DNA of 64,000 nt. Origin: Aquimarina latercula DSM 2041 (GTDB lineage Bacteria; Bacteroidota; Bacteroidia; Flavobacteriales; Flavobacteriaceae). A program made the position numbers and the translations under genes. The stretch is taken from assembly GCF_000430645.1 (NCBI RefSeq), contig NZ_AUMK01000004.1:186001-250000 (forward strand). The letters run 5' to 3'. Positions 1 to 8,458 of this stretch are shown one piece after another; position 1 is the stretch's first letter; every line of letters begins with the position of its first letter. The notes below the pieces were generated by a model. That model was not told the DNA's origin and made no database searches. It saw nothing but the letters and a program-made list of their open reading frames with translations.

Positions 1-431
1 ATTTCATAGTTTTTTTGGAAAACTTCTTTTGCTTGTTCATAGTAAAAAATAGAATTAGACCATTTTCCTTTTTCAAACCACTCATCTCCTTTTTCAATAA
101 GTATTAAAAACTCTTTTTCCTTTTCCTGGAATTTAAGTATTTCTATACTCTCTGTATCTACAGTGTTTTGCCGGATTACATTAATTGTAAAATATGTAAA
201 AACACTTGTTATAAGTATTGCGATACCAATTAGTATTTTCTTTTCTTTTCGATTTTCCTTTCTTATTTTTTTTCCTATTTGTTGTATTTCTTCCTCGGAA
301 GCTTTTTTTAAGCTTGATTTTCCTTCAGTATCTTTTAAGTTTTCTTTTTCTAATAGTTCTTTAGACCTCAGTAACGTTTCATTATTACGTAAGCTTGATA
401 TCACTCCTCGAATACTTTCTCCTTCTAACAT
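1..431 (-). CDS. Partial membrane-anchored protein with TPR-like C-terminal part
   Basis: This reading frame runs off the left edge of the window, so only its first 143 codons are visible. The start is the ATG at 431. Residues 1-62 are charged and lysine/glutamate rich and probably cytoplasmic. Residues 66-85 form one hydrophobic membrane segment. Residues about 115-143 (GDEWFEKGKW...) read like the first helix pair of a tetratricopeptide repeat. The product is therefore probably a type II membrane protein with a periplasmic repeat domain; its function is unknown. It lies 187 bases downstream of the DoxX-like gene on the same strand and may or may not be co-transcribed with it. I am fairly sure the frame is coding because composition and topology are coherent over its whole length. 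Confidence 0.7.
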   Translation of the reverse strand, partial: MLEGESIRGVISSLRNNETLLRSKELLEKENLKDTEGKSSLKKASEEEIQQIGKKIRKENRKEKKILIGIAILITSVFTYFTINVIRQNTVDTESIEILKFQEKEKEFLILIEKGDEWFEKGKWSNSIFYYEQAKEVFQKNYE

Positions 432-618
432 ATTTTTAACTATTTACTTACGGTGAGATGTAAACAATTAGATACATCCCTACTAATATGTAGATTCAAA
501 ATTAAATTTGTTACAATAATTTTATGGAAACAATCAAAAGCAACATACGATTTTTCTCTACTTCTAATATGAATAATCAAAAAATCAAGAACGTTTTTGA
601 AAACTTCAAAGAACTGTT

Positions 619-1869
619 TCATTTATTGTAAGGACGCTCATTAATCCAGTTAAAACCGCGAGAGTTCAAATTAAATTTTTCGTGATCTTTTCTCGAAAAT
701 ATAATATGTAATGTATCGGAGTCTATAATTCCATCCAATTCAAGAAATTCTGAATTGGGATTTTTATAACTGAAATTATAATGTTCAGCTTCCGAATCCT
801 TTTTATGTATCATTATTTTTTGAGATGTCCAATCTGTTATGAACTTATATTGATATTTTAGATCATCCATTGTTTTTACAGTTGCCTTATCTTTTAAGTC
901 CACAATAAGATAACGCCATCTATAATTATCTGTAATTAATGGTTGTAATGTATCTCCATTTTTAATAAAATATGAAGCCTCCCATATACCATAGAGTAAT
1001 GGCTTTTCTCTATTGATCCCTCTATGACTTTCTGTGGTATAAAAATTAAATGAAATTAAACTAACAAGAATAAATAAACCAATGGATTTTATCCAAAATA
1101 TGACTTTATGATATTTGTTGTTTTTAACAGGGTGATAATAAGTAAATACATCTACTGCTTTATTTTTAATAAATACTTTTAAAAACCTATCGTCAGTTAT
1201 AAAAATCACCAGAGCCATTAACACTAAATGAATCGAAAATAATTTCACAGGAATGTCATAACAAAAATTCATCATGGCCACTTGCGTCATTACTCCAATA
1301 ATTATAAATGAGCCAAGTGTTTGTGTTCGTCTAGGAATTAATAACAAACCACCAAGTACTTCCATAAAACCAACAAATACATTAAAACCTTTTGAAAACC
1401 CCATATAAGTCCACGCTAATCCCATTGGCGAAAAATCACCTAAAGGGTCGAGCAAATGAGTCAATGAAGCTGATGGAAACTGAAGTTTAAAAACCTTAAC
1501 AAAGCCGTAAAGAAGCATTACAGCTACTAAAACAATACGTAGAAATACTAAAAACCAATAAAAAAGCATGTTGTAGCTCTTACGGTTTCGATCTAAAATG
1601 CTCCAAATAACAACGGTTATTAATGTTAAAACTACAGTTACAAATAATGTCAAATATGCAAAAGTGTGATCTCCACTACCATTACCACTTACCTCATATT
1701 CGTAGTTTACTTTAAAAACTTCTTTACCAATCCATCTAAATGGTACTTCAAAAAGAGGATTTAATAACATTAGAAGTATATAGAGAGCAAAATATGTAAA
1801 TAGTGCTCTAAATATTAATTTGCTTACCGTATTCCAATGTTCTTTATATTCTTGCGTCAATAATTTCAT
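619..1869 (-). CDS. DoxX-family membrane protein with C-terminal soluble domain
   Basis: This is a 416-residue polytopic membrane protein. Its central part (about residues 105-235) has the DoxX layout: a helix with an arginine followed by YGFVKVFKLQFP, a MGFSKGFNVFVGFMEVLGGLLLIPRRT helix pair, and further hydrophobic helices. N-terminal helices lie near residues 20-40 and 70-95. After the last helix (about 265-285) comes a roughly 120-residue soluble tail with beta-type sequence (GIWEASYFIKNGDTLQPL), a common fusion in flavobacterial DoxX proteins. DoxX relatives are linked to quinone or redox functions, but the reaction here is not known. Its stop codon overlaps an ATG (ATGA), but the 60-codon frame that follows does not look coding. 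The gene appears monocistronic. Confidence 0.75.
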   Translation of the reverse strand: MKLLTQEYKEHWNTVSKLIFRALFTYFALYILLMLLNPLFEVPFRWIGKEVFKVNYEYEVSGNGSGDHTFAYLTLFVTVVLTLITVVIWSILDRNRKSYNMLFYWFLVFLRIVLVAVMLLYGFVKVFKLQFPSASLTHLLDPLGDFSPMGLAWTYMGFSKGFNVFVGFMEVLGGLLLIPRRTQTLGSFIIIGVMTQVAMMNFCYDIPVKLFSIHLVLMALVIFITDDRFLKVFIKNKAVDVFTYYHPVKNNKYHKVIFWIKSIGLFILVSLISFNFYTTESHRGINREKPLLYGIWEASYFIKNGDTLQPLITDNYRWRYLIVDLKDKATVKTMDDLKYQYKFITDWTSQKIMIHKKDSEAEHYNFSYKNPNSEFLELDGIIDSDTLHIIFSRKDHEKFNLNSRGFNWINERPYNK

Positions 1870-2020
1870 GGATGATTCCTTGTAGATTATTATAAATTAT
1901 TAGTATCCGGAATTAGTAATGTGTTACAATGGAGTAGTATATAAGATTTACTATTAGAAAACTCAATATTTTTTCTATCCGTTATTTAAAAAAACAGAAT
2001 AATATTGTAAAACTTTAGCC

Positions 2021-2404
2021 TTACTTAGTAGATCGGTTAGCATTACGTTTTTTTATAGTAACCAAAAATAGAATCAATTGTAAAATTGTATTAGGCAATA
2101 TCGCTAAACCTATTGATAAAATATTATGTGAACCTAACGACATGTTTGATCCAAATTTTAACCATAAAAAAATAGCAATAAACATTAATAAACTAGGGAA
2201 GAAAAAGGCAAGAATTTTTTCATTATTTATTTCTTTAAAGGGTTTATAAAACAAATAAGGTAAATAGGAGATTGCAGCTATTACACAGTAAGAAAAAGCT
2301 AGAATAATGATCAAACATCTTTCGCCTTCGCAATTTATACTCAATAGAAATCCAGTTAGTATGTTTGCTAGTAATGCTATTAAATATTCCCTCCAATTAT
2401 TCAT
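2021..2404 (-). CDS. Small four-helix membrane protein, unknown function
   Basis: This is a 127-residue protein made almost entirely of four hydrophobic helices (about residues 8-24, 30-52, 66-84 and 93-118), ending in a basic tail (KKRNANRSTK). The positive tail suggests a cytoplasmic C terminus. I do not recognise the family. It stands alone between the DoxX-like gene and the thioredoxin-like gene with 100-180 base gaps on both sides, typical of this accessory region. The downstream gap (1870-2020) contains no obvious gene. Confidence 0.55.
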   Translation of the reverse strand: MNNWREYLIALLANILTGFLLSINCEGERCLIIILAFSYCVIAAISYLPYLFYKPFKEINNEKILAFFFPSLLMFIAIFLWLKFGSNMSLGSHNILSIGLAILPNTILQLILFLVTIKKRNANRSTK

Positions 2405-2472
2405 TTATAATAGAATTCATTATTTTTCTTGGATATTTTTACCACAAAATAATATCCTTTTTTACTAGTTAG

Positions 2473-2573
2473 GGACTAACAAATATTACAAACCTCCATT
2501 AGATAATTTAAAACAATCTTACCCTAAAAAAAAATATAATAGTTATCCACTAGTAACAAAATGACGTTAGCTG
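2473..2573 (-). repeat. Possible decayed attC-like dyad behind the thioredoxin-like gene
   Basis: GTTAGCTG at 2566-2573, just after the stop codon of the upstream minus-strand gene, and GGACTAAC at 2473-2480 bound a weak imperfect dyad (CTAAC...AC arms). It resembles the cassette-type sites at 18-20 kb in layout, but the arms pair poorly and the matching cassette-start sequence was not found. Low confidence. Confidence 0.2.
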
Positions 2574-2580
2574 TAGCGCA

Positions 2581-3078
2581 TTAATCCGTTTCACTACAAA
2601 ATTTATTTAGATCAAAAACTGTCATTGCACCTGCATATCTTTTAATTTCTTTTCCATTTTTTAATAAAATGAACTGAGGCAAACCTCTAATTTGAAATCT
2701 ATCTAACAATTTTCTGTTTAAATCGGCATTAACTTTAGCGATTTGTATATTCTTTGATTCATTTGCGAATTTTTCTATAGTAGCGTTCATCATCAAACAT
2801 GGACCACACCACTCAGCCCAAAAATCGATTAAAACTAGTTTTTCCTCTTTCAAAACTGAATCTATATTTTTACCATTGAGATGAATGATTTTAGATTTAT
2901 TTTTCTTCAAGAATATTTTCTTATATAAGAATCTAAAAGGAAAGGTAAATGCTGAGACTATTGTTGAAGAAAAGAAAATAATAAGAGCAAAAATATAGTT
3001 TACAATTGTTGAAATATTTTTCTTTTCTTCAAAGTTCTTTTCAGAATCATTTTGGTATTTAATAAGCTTTTCTATCAT
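2581..3078 (-). CDS. Membrane-anchored thioredoxin-like protein
   Basis: From the ATG at 3078 this is a 165-residue protein. An upstream in-frame TTG at 3096 is less likely. A single membrane helix lies at about residues 25-47, followed by a thioredoxin domain containing the redox pair WCGPC (W90, C91, C94) and the later FQIRGLPQFILLKNGKEIKRYAGA stretch, which carries the cis-proline position expected of thioredoxins. It should catalyse dithiol/disulfide exchange. Topology by the positive-inside rule is ambiguous because positive charge flanks both ends of the helix, so the side on which the thioredoxin domain sits is uncertain. The gene is monocistronic. Confidence 0.8.
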   Translation of the reverse strand: MIEKLIKYQNDSEKNFEEKKNISTIVNYIFALIIFFSSTIVSAFTFPFRFLYKKIFLKKNKSKIIHLNGKNIDSVLKEEKLVLIDFWAEWCGPCLMMNATIEKFANESKNIQIAKVNADLNRKLLDRFQIRGLPQFILLKNGKEIKRYAGAMTVFDLNKFCSETD

Positions 3079-3180
3079 TTCTATAATCAAGTACAACTCT
3101 GGAGTATATTTATGTTTTCATTATAATAGATTACCAACTACTCTCTATAGTTTATTTAGCTTTAAAAATAGCATAAAATC

Positions 3181-3198
3181 CCGATCAAACAAGATCGG
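3181..3198 (-). terminator. Hairpin downstream of the first DUF4386 gene
   Basis: Perfect 6-bp arms CCGATC and GATCGG with a 6-base loop. Read on the minus strand the hairpin is followed by GGATTTTA. The U run is short, so it is only a weak intrinsic terminator candidate. Confidence 0.3.
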
Positions 3199-3203
3199 TT
3201 ACC

Positions 3204-3260
3204 CTTTTCTATATTTTCTTATGAGTATTGCTACTTATCGTAAACTAGCTGTAGCAGGAG
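3204..3260 (-). repeat. Dispersed intergenic repeat copy 1 (short)
   Basis: TTATGAGTATTGCTAC and CTAGCTGTAGCAGG here closely resemble TCATGAGTATTGCCAC and TTAGCGGTAGCGAG in the copy at 17.8 kb. The segment lies just downstream of a minus-strand gene, like the other copies. It contains a GCTAC/GTAGC dyad. Confidence 0.45.
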
Positions 3261-3274
3261 AACCAGATAAATAT

Positions 3275-3961
3275 TTAACTTGATTTTTTCTTAACTCCAA
3301 TAATTAAAAGCCACAAACCAATTCCAATTTCGCCTAATGCATGAGGAAGACTTGCTATTGTTGGAATTATTGTTTTTCCATAGGAATCTGGATAAAGAAA
3401 GTATCCTAAAAAATCTATCAAGTAACCGAAACATCCAACTATGAGTAGAATTCCAAAAATTTTAGGAATAAAGCCAGATTTTAAAACTAAATAACCAAAT
3501 GGAAGTAACCAAAGACCCCAAAATATTTGAACAATGCTAAACCCGTTATAATGCGATCTAAGAAGTATTAAAAGTTTTTCAGCCTGTATATCTGTAGTGT
3601 TAATTCCTACTTTATTATTAATCAAAGAAATGATATCAAGTTTAGGTATTAAGTTAACATATGAAAATGCAACACTTACTAAAACTAAAACAACCATTAT
3701 AATTGCTACTTTATTATTGACTTGCTTGAGCAATTTGTATAGAGAAAGTGATAAAAAGATAAAAATAGTAATCATACACAAATCACTCAATATTCCTATT
3801 TTGAATAGCAATTCATTTGTAGTGATATTATTATGAGTTTCCAGGGCATTGTCTAAGGCATAAAGTTTTGACGGAATGTATACAAGACTAAACATTCCAC
3901 ATATAATCATAAGAATATATAATAAACCAGAAACTCTAGCATCTTTTTTCATTGAAATCAT
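3275..3961 (-). CDS. DUF4386 family membrane protein
   Basis: This is a 228-residue protein with about six transmembrane helices. It begins with the typical DUF4386 N terminus (KKDARVSGLLYILMIICGMF, residues 5-24), has a long extracytoplasmic loop with TTNELLFKIGILSDL, and ends with LPHALGEIGIGLWLLIIGVKK, a typical family C terminus. The function of the family is unknown. The start could be the ATG at 3961 or the in-frame ATG at 3952. A second, divergent family member lies at 14.4 kb. The gene is monocistronic and followed by a hairpin and a dispersed repeat. Confidence 0.8.
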   Translation of the reverse strand: MISMKKDARVSGLLYILMIICGMFSLVYIPSKLYALDNALETHNNITTNELLFKIGILSDLCMITIFIFLSLSLYKLLKQVNNKVAIIMVVLVLVSVAFSYVNLIPKLDIISLINNKVGINTTDIQAEKLLILLRSHYNGFSIVQIFWGLWLLPFGYLVLKSGFIPKIFGILLIVGCFGYLIDFLGYFLYPDSYGKTIIPTIASLPHALGEIGIGLWLLIIGVKKKSS

Positions 3962-4036
3962 ATTAATTGGTTAGTTTCTTGTAAGACGATTATGAAGATG
4001 ATTTGTTACGCCTCTCGTTTTGAAAGCTTTACTTCT

Positions 4037-4168
4037 AAGCTGTCGCTAATCTATGATTAGTGTAACTCGCAACTTTGGAGACATCTTTTATAAAACAATC
4101 ATACCAAACAATATCTATCACTCTTTTATTGATTTTCTTAGTAATATCAATTCAGCAATAGCAGTAAA
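4037..4168 (-). repeat. Dispersed intergenic repeat copy 2 (diverged)
   Basis: GTGTAACTCGCAACTTT and the following AT-rich stretch match the copy at 13.7 kb (GTGTACCACGCAACTTT). The far end (CAGCAATAGCAGTAA) matches the GCAATA/TAGC end of the other copies. The middle is strongly diverged. It again lies downstream of a minus-strand gene. Confidence 0.4.
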
Positions 4169-4204
4169 TTCACCAGTATTCTAACAATCAATTACACAAG
4201 TTGC

Positions 4205-4231
4205 CGGCAATAGTTCTTTCACTTATTGCCG
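4205..4231 (-). terminator. Hairpin spanning the stop codon of the carboxypeptidase-regulatory-like gene
   Basis: Arms CGGCAATA (4205-4212) and TATTGCCG (4224-4231) form a perfect 8-bp stem that includes the stop codon. There is no clear U run after it on the minus strand, so it could be a transcript-end stabiliser rather than a true intrinsic terminator. Confidence 0.35.
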
Positions 4232-5062
4232 CACTGTTACGTACATGGATATCTTAGCTCCTTTTGTTACATTCCAATTGCCTACACTTGATGAACGCCC
4301 AACTGCCCTTCCTAATAATTGCCCGTTATAATTAAATGGTGCTTGTTCATTATATTCCTGAGGTAAATATTCTATTGCAATAAAGACAGGGTTTTCATAT
4401 TTCAAATCAAATTTTTTCAAATCGAATGTATTCCAGCCATTTATTATCTGTTTTTCAATAATGATATTACTAGCACCTATTTTCTCAAAAGGAAGATTAT
4501 CTTTTATGCTGTAAAAATTTATTCTAAATTTTGCAGCATCGATATTTACATTAGAGAGTGCGATACTTACATCTAAGAGTTTTGAAGGTTTTTTTATTTT
4601 GAGTTTTTTAGCAAATTCTTGAATATTATTATTCTGATTATTATCGGCCCGAACATCACCTACAACGAAACTAACATACGATGTAGTTCCTAACTTTTTT
4701 TCTTTTGTTTTCTTTGAAATAATTGTGATTTCATCTAAAGACACCAATTTCTGATCAAGAACAAATTGGCTGATGCTTTTTTCAACAATATCAGAAATTT
4801 TAATAGTATGTTGTTTATAGCCTACATAGGAAAAAGATAAACTATCAGATTTATTTTCTTCTTGTATTCTAATACTAAAACTTCCATTTTCATCGGATAT
4901 AGTTCCTGTATTTTTATTTTTAATTCCAATATTTACATATGCTAATTTTTCATTATTAGCTCCCTTAACTGTTCCTTTTAAAGTTAAATTTTGGGACCAA
5001 CAAATATTAGATAGTACTAATAAAGTCAAGAAAAATTTTAAAGATAATTTGTATTGATGCAT
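4223..5062 (-). CDS. Exported protein with carboxypeptidase-regulatory-like domain
   Basis: This is a 279-residue protein with a signal peptide (about residues 1-23, ending in SNICWSQ). Residues about 25-115 form a CarboxypepD_reg-like beta domain (LTLKGTVKGANNEKLAYVNIGIKN, then DENGSFSI and SFSYVGYKQHTIKI). The remaining 150 residues are mostly beta-type. In Bacteroidota such proteins are usually periplasmic or outer-membrane associated. The function is not known. The gene is 27 bases downstream of the serine protease gene on the same strand and is likely co-transcribed with it. Confidence 0.7.
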   Translation of the reverse strand: MHQYKLSLKFFLTLLVLSNICWSQNLTLKGTVKGANNEKLAYVNIGIKNKNTGTISDENGSFSIRIQEENKSDSLSFSYVGYKQHTIKISDIVEKSISQFVLDQKLVSLDEITIISKKTKEKKLGTTSYVSFVVGDVRADNNQNNNIQEFAKKLKIKKPSKLLDVSIALSNVNIDAAKFRINFYSIKDNLPFEKIGASNIIIEKQIINGWNTFDLKKFDLKYENPVFIAIEYLPQEYNEQAPFNYNGQLLGRAVGRSSSVGNWNVTKGAKISMYVTVRQ

Positions 5063-5089
5063 TTTTTGTTTTTTTAATTATTTTCCTTT

Positions 5090-6238
5090 TTATTTACGAG
5101 TCAATTCGTACGTTACGTCAGGTTGTATTATAATTAATTTCTTAAAAACTCCATTTTTCTCATTTTTGAATTCTAATTTATAGCCTTCTAATATTTCAGA
5201 AGAAAATTCGTGTTCTCCAGTTGGAACAAATTCATATTCTTGGCCTTCGGATACGAAAAGATAAATCTTAGTGTCATTCTCTTTTTTATGCACCCTCATT
5301 ATATTTCCTGATATTTCATACTCGCCAACATATTTCTTTAAAATACCTGCATTTACAGATATGATCTTTGGTTCATAAACAGTAGCATCAGGCTTCGGCT
5401 CTACTCTTAATATCGCTTCAGAAACGTTGCCATTTCCTGTCATTTCTTCATTAATCCATTGTATATACTGCGATACTCTTGTATAGTTTTCTACCACACC
5501 ATAAAGTCCTTCGTCTCCTCCTTTTGTATCTTGCCATGAGCTAATTCCTGCCAAGTAAACGGTATTGTTCTTTACAATAAAAGCAGGTCCGCCACTATCA
5601 CCCGGACCGCTAATGCCTTCAAATTCTGTAAGATATTTTGTTTGGGTATCTGGATGATCAAATGTCCATGTCAACCAATTTTTAGTTGCTGTTTCAATTC
5701 TATTGGTAGCACCTCTTTGTTTTCCATCGTTACCATTTATTCCAATGAGTCCATCACCTTTATTTCCTCTTCCAACCATGTACACGAGCTTGTCTACTTC
5801 GTCTTCATCAACATATAATTTAGCTTGCATCGCATCAATAGGTTTTGTTTTTAAATGTAATAATGCAATATCTTTTAATAAAGAATTATCGGCTTGTGGA
5901 TCATCCCATTCCTTATACATAATAACCTTATCTACTTCTATTTCGACATCGTCTATGATCACAAAGTGTTTTCTTCCATTTTCAAATTTTTGCGTAATTC
6001 CTACGGCGCAATGAGCTGCAGATAAAACCCACTGATCCGCTACAATGGTACCTTCACAATCAGGTAGATTTAAATGACATATATATTTTTCGAACTTCTT
6101 GGCAAGTTTGAGAAACTCGGCTTCATCTTTGTCATGTCTGGTTATCATTACCTCACGCTTGTTACTAATTGTATAACTAAAGCTTACTGATATTAATGAT
6201 ACTATTAGAAACAATACGATTGAATTTATTCTTTTCAT
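5090..6238 (-). CDS. Secreted trypsin-like serine protease with C-terminal accessory domain
   Basis: This is a 382-residue protein with a signal peptide (residues 1-22). The chymotrypsin-fold core at about residues 50-265 carries the full triad: H76 in SAAHC, D123 in DIALLHL and S215 in GPGDSGGP. C54 and C61 just before the histidine loop, with C77, may form a disulfide. Residues about 299-382 are a separate small beta domain. It resembles residues 38-125 of the neighbouring hydrolase, sharing YVGEY/YVGDY, KENDTK, GEH.F, NGVF and IQPD at equal spacing. The leader peptide is also similar to that of the neighbour. The gene is 58 bases from that hydrolase gene and probably in one operon with it. 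Confidence 0.85.
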   Translation of the reverse strand: MKRINSIVLFLIVSLISVSFSYTISNKREVMITRHDKDEAEFLKLAKKFEKYICHLNLPDCEGTIVADQWVLSAAHCAVGITQKFENGRKHFVIIDDVEIEVDKVIMYKEWDDPQADNSLLKDIALLHLKTKPIDAMQAKLYVDEDEVDKLVYMVGRGNKGDGLIGINGNDGKQRGATNRIETATKNWLTWTFDHPDTQTKYLTEFEGISGPGDSGGPAFIVKNNTVYLAGISSWQDTKGGDEGLYGVVENYTRVSQYIQWINEEMTGNGNVSEAILRVEPKPDATVYEPKIISVNAGILKKYVGEYEISGNIMRVHKKENDTKIYLFVSEGQEYEFVPTGEHEFSSEILEGYKLEFKNEKNGVFKKLIIIQPDVTYELTRK

Positions 6239-6296
6239 TTTAGTTTTTTGTATTAATTACTCCATTTTACAGGGAACAGTTTTAGGTATAGTGCTT

Positions 6297-7664
6297 TTAC
6301 TCTGCTAGTAAAAAGTTTGATATTCTTTTTGCTATTGAAAAGACACGTAGATCCGATTTATTACTAAGAATAATTATTGTAATTTCTTTTTTAGGATACA
6401 TCCACAGGTCTGAACTAAACAAGTCACTCCCACCAGCGTGACGAACTATTTCGTCCTCTAAATCTTTATTTACAATTCCCCAACCATAGCCATAGTGAGC
6501 ATTTCCACCATTGTATTCAAAATGAGGATAAAGATATTTAGATGTTGTTGCTTCATCAAGTACTGTGTAGTCACGTATTGCTTGACTCCAGAGCAGTAAG
6601 TCACTTGCTCTTGTTAGAATACCTCCATTTCCTTTGAGATTGAGGTATGGACCATTGTCACTCCAATTCTCTTCATTAGGTTTTTTAGCTTCCGTACTAT
6701 CTACATAACCATTAGCAATTTCGTTATTTTTCCAATCCGGAATTACATAGCCAGTATGGTACATTTTTGAAGGTTTAAAAATTTCTTCATTCAAAAAAGT
6801 TTCATAATCCATTCCGCTAGCTTTCTCAATTATTAATGCGAGTAAGCTATATCCCATATTAGAATAATTGAATGCTGTCCCAACTGGGCTTATTAGTTTA
6901 CTACTAAATACTTGGCGTAGAAATTCCTCTTCTGTAATAGTATCGTAATCACCTCCTATCCCAGCTGTTAAACCTGAAGAATGTGTGAGTAACTGATGGA
7001 TGGTTATATTTCTTTTGTCGTTAGGAACGGCATCAAAGTATTTTGATAGTTTATCGGTAGTAGCCAGCTTATTTTGCATTGATAATTTTAGTATTCCTGC
7101 ACCCGTAAACTGTTTGGTAATAGAACAAATATCAAAAACTGTATTTACGTCATTTAGCCCATTGTCTTGACTATTTTTTCTCCCATATGCCTTGTTAAAT
7201 ATGATGCTGTCATTTTGAGCGATTAAAATAACTCCTGAGAAATCTCTTTCGGTAAGTTTTTTATCTATGATATTTAGATCATCAATTTCCATACGAATCG
7301 CTCTAAACGTTTCGTCTGGTTGTATTAGAGTAAATTCATTAAAAACGCCATTTTCTACCTTTTTAAATTCTACTTTAATTTCTTCTTCTGCTCTAAAGGC
7401 AAATTTGTGTTCTCCAGATGCAATTAATTCACTTTCTCCTTCAAAGAGTGAATTAAAATAAAGCTTCGTGTCATTTTCTTTCTCTTTGGTATAAATATTT
7501 ATTATAATTCCCATTTCTTCATACATATAATCTCCTACATATTGTTTTAGATTACTAACAGTGCTTACAGATATGTCTTTTGGTTTATTAATATTTGTAC
7601 AACTAAAACTCACTAATGAAAATGATAGCATTAGAAGTAATATGATTGTATTAACTTTTTTCAT
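6297..7664 (-). CDS. Serine beta-lactamase-like hydrolase lipoprotein with N-terminal accessory domain
   Basis: This is a 455-residue protein. The leader ends at C22, a plausible lipoprotein cysteine. Residues about 38-125 are the same small beta domain found at the C terminus of the protease encoded next to it. Residues about 130-455 are a class C beta-lactamase/esterase fold (PF00144) with the catalytic S181-x-x-K184 (SITK), Y267-S-N269 and H409-A-G411. Known members act as esterases, D-aminopeptidases or peptidoglycan-related hydrolases; the substrate here is not predictable. The gene is probably first in an operon with the protease. Its 5' flank is a 119-bp block also found in front of the porin-family gene. 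Confidence 0.85.
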   Translation of the reverse strand: MKKVNTIILLLMLSFSLVSFSCTNINKPKDISVSTVSNLKQYVGDYMYEEMGIIINIYTKEKENDTKLYFNSLFEGESELIASGEHKFAFRAEEEIKVEFKKVENGVFNEFTLIQPDETFRAIRMEIDDLNIIDKKLTERDFSGVILIAQNDSIIFNKAYGRKNSQDNGLNDVNTVFDICSITKQFTGAGILKLSMQNKLATTDKLSKYFDAVPNDKRNITIHQLLTHSSGLTAGIGGDYDTITEEEFLRQVFSSKLISPVGTAFNYSNMGYSLLALIIEKASGMDYETFLNEEIFKPSKMYHTGYVIPDWKNNEIANGYVDSTEAKKPNEENWSDNGPYLNLKGNGGILTRASDLLLWSQAIRDYTVLDEATTSKYLYPHFEYNGGNAHYGYGWGIVNKDLEDEIVRHAGGSDLFSSDLWMYPKKEITIIILSNKSDLRVFSIAKRISNFLLAE

Positions 7665-7780
7665 GATTTTCTGTTTTTTGATTTACTACTGCGAATGTAG
7701 ATCTCAAAACGGAACTAAAAGCTACTATTGAGGTTGGAGAAGTACTGAAATAAAACAGTTTTACGAATTAGGACGTTTTA
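7662..7780 (-). promoter_or_regulatory. Duplicated upstream block, copy A
   Basis: These 119 bases begin at the start codon of the hydrolase gene and align without gaps to 8456-8574 in front of the porin-family gene (94 of 119 identical by hand count). The distal end, ACGTCCTAATTCG on the minus strand, is identical in both. In copy B it contains the stop codon of the AraC gene. Here it is preceded by codons for ...VHKTS-stop, against ...LKKTS-stop there, so this copy may carry a relic of a regulator 3' end. Confidence 0.65.
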
Positions 7781-7841
7781 TGAACGAAATCGTACTTTAA
7801 TTTATAGGAATCTATTATTTGGTTAAACTCTTCAATTAGAT

Positions 7842-7880
7842 AAAGAAAAATCTGAGTTATAAAAACTCAGGTTTTTCTTT
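7842..7880 (-). terminator. Intrinsic terminator of the porin-family gene
   Basis: A near-perfect stem AAAGAAAAA.CTGAGTT / AACTCAG.TTTTTCTTT with a 5-base loop and a run of T at its end, located 14 bases after the stop codon of the minus-strand gene. Its symmetry would allow it to work in both directions. Confidence 0.85.
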
Positions 7881-7894
7881 GTATAGCAAATGTT

Positions 7895-8458
7895 TTAAAA
7901 AAAGAAATAGCCAATAGATACCTGAAATACTCCATTCCTATTTTTATCCGAAATACCATCCATATTATTTATATTAGTTAGCCCAAGATTATATCTTATA
8001 CTAAAATTGAGCCCGTTATCTAGTTTATAACCTACACCAAAATTCACTCCAAAATCTGCTGTTTTAAAAAGATCTTTATAATCTTGGGTGCCTCCTTTAG
8101 TAGAGAGTAAAAATCCCATTTGCGGTCCTGCTTCTACACTCAATCCTTTGGTCACATAATATTTTGACATTAATGGAACATTTAAATAGTTGAGTGCAAT
8201 AATACCCTCAGAATTCACACTTGAACCATATCCTTGTCCGGAATACATTAATTCTGGTTGCAAAGAGAATTTATCAGAAATTTTAATTTCAGCCATAATT
8301 CCCAGATTAAAATCTGTTGTCCAACCGATTTCAGAGTGGTTTGCTCCTGTAAGTGTTGCGAAATTAAGACCTCCTTTTACTCCTAAATTAAAGTCTTGCG
8401 CATTAACATTCGATATTGTAAAAACTGTTATAACGATTATTAATATTACTTTTTTCAT
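7895..8458 (-). CDS. Outer-membrane beta-barrel (porin-family) protein
   Basis: This is a 187-residue protein with a signal peptide (residues 1-20, ending in NVNAQ) and the typical Bacteroidota small-barrel pattern: LGVKGGLNFATLTG, FSLQPELMYSGQGYG, LNVPLMSKYYVTKGLSVEAGPQMGFLLS, FGVNFGVGYKLDNGLNFSIRYNLGL and a C-terminal aromatic (FQVSIGYFFF). It should form an eight-strand barrel in the outer membrane, like the PorT/OMP_b-brl families. Its cargo or role is unknown. It sits directly downstream of the AraC-type regulator on the same strand, with an own upstream region shared with the beta-lactamase-like gene, so both may answer to that regulator. Confidence 0.85.
   Translation of the reverse strand: MKKVILIIVITVFTISNVNAQDFNLGVKGGLNFATLTGANHSEIGWTTDFNLGIMAEIKISDKFSLQPELMYSGQGYGSSVNSEGIIALNYLNVPLMSKYYVTKGLSVEAGPQMGFLLSTKGGTQDYKDLFKTADFGVNFGVGYKLDNGLNFSIRYNLGLTNINNMDGISDKNRNGVFQVSIGYFFF

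Noticed and set aside
163..456. A 97-codon hydrophobic plus-strand frame
   Set aside because: It is antisense to the partial membrane/TPR-like gene at 1-431, whose lysine-rich codons read as Phe/Ser-rich on the other strand.
440..622. A 60-codon minus-strand frame whose ATG overlaps the DoxX-like stop codon (ATGA)
   Set aside because: Composition and topology do not look like a protein, it ends in non-conserved sequence, and the overlap alone is a common coincidence.
524..631. A 35-codon plus-strand frame (METIKSNIRFF...) facing the DoxX-like gene
   Set aside because: Too short to support without homologues, and it overlaps the 3' end of the better-supported gene.
3181..4231. Further cassette units behind the DUF4386 and carboxypeptidase-regulatory-like genes
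   Set aside because: No unit-specific inverted cores matching the upstream boundary of these genes were found, so the cassette model is not extended to them.
5703..6014. A 103-codon plus-strand frame inside the protease gene
   Set aside because: Antisense to a gene with a complete catalytic triad.
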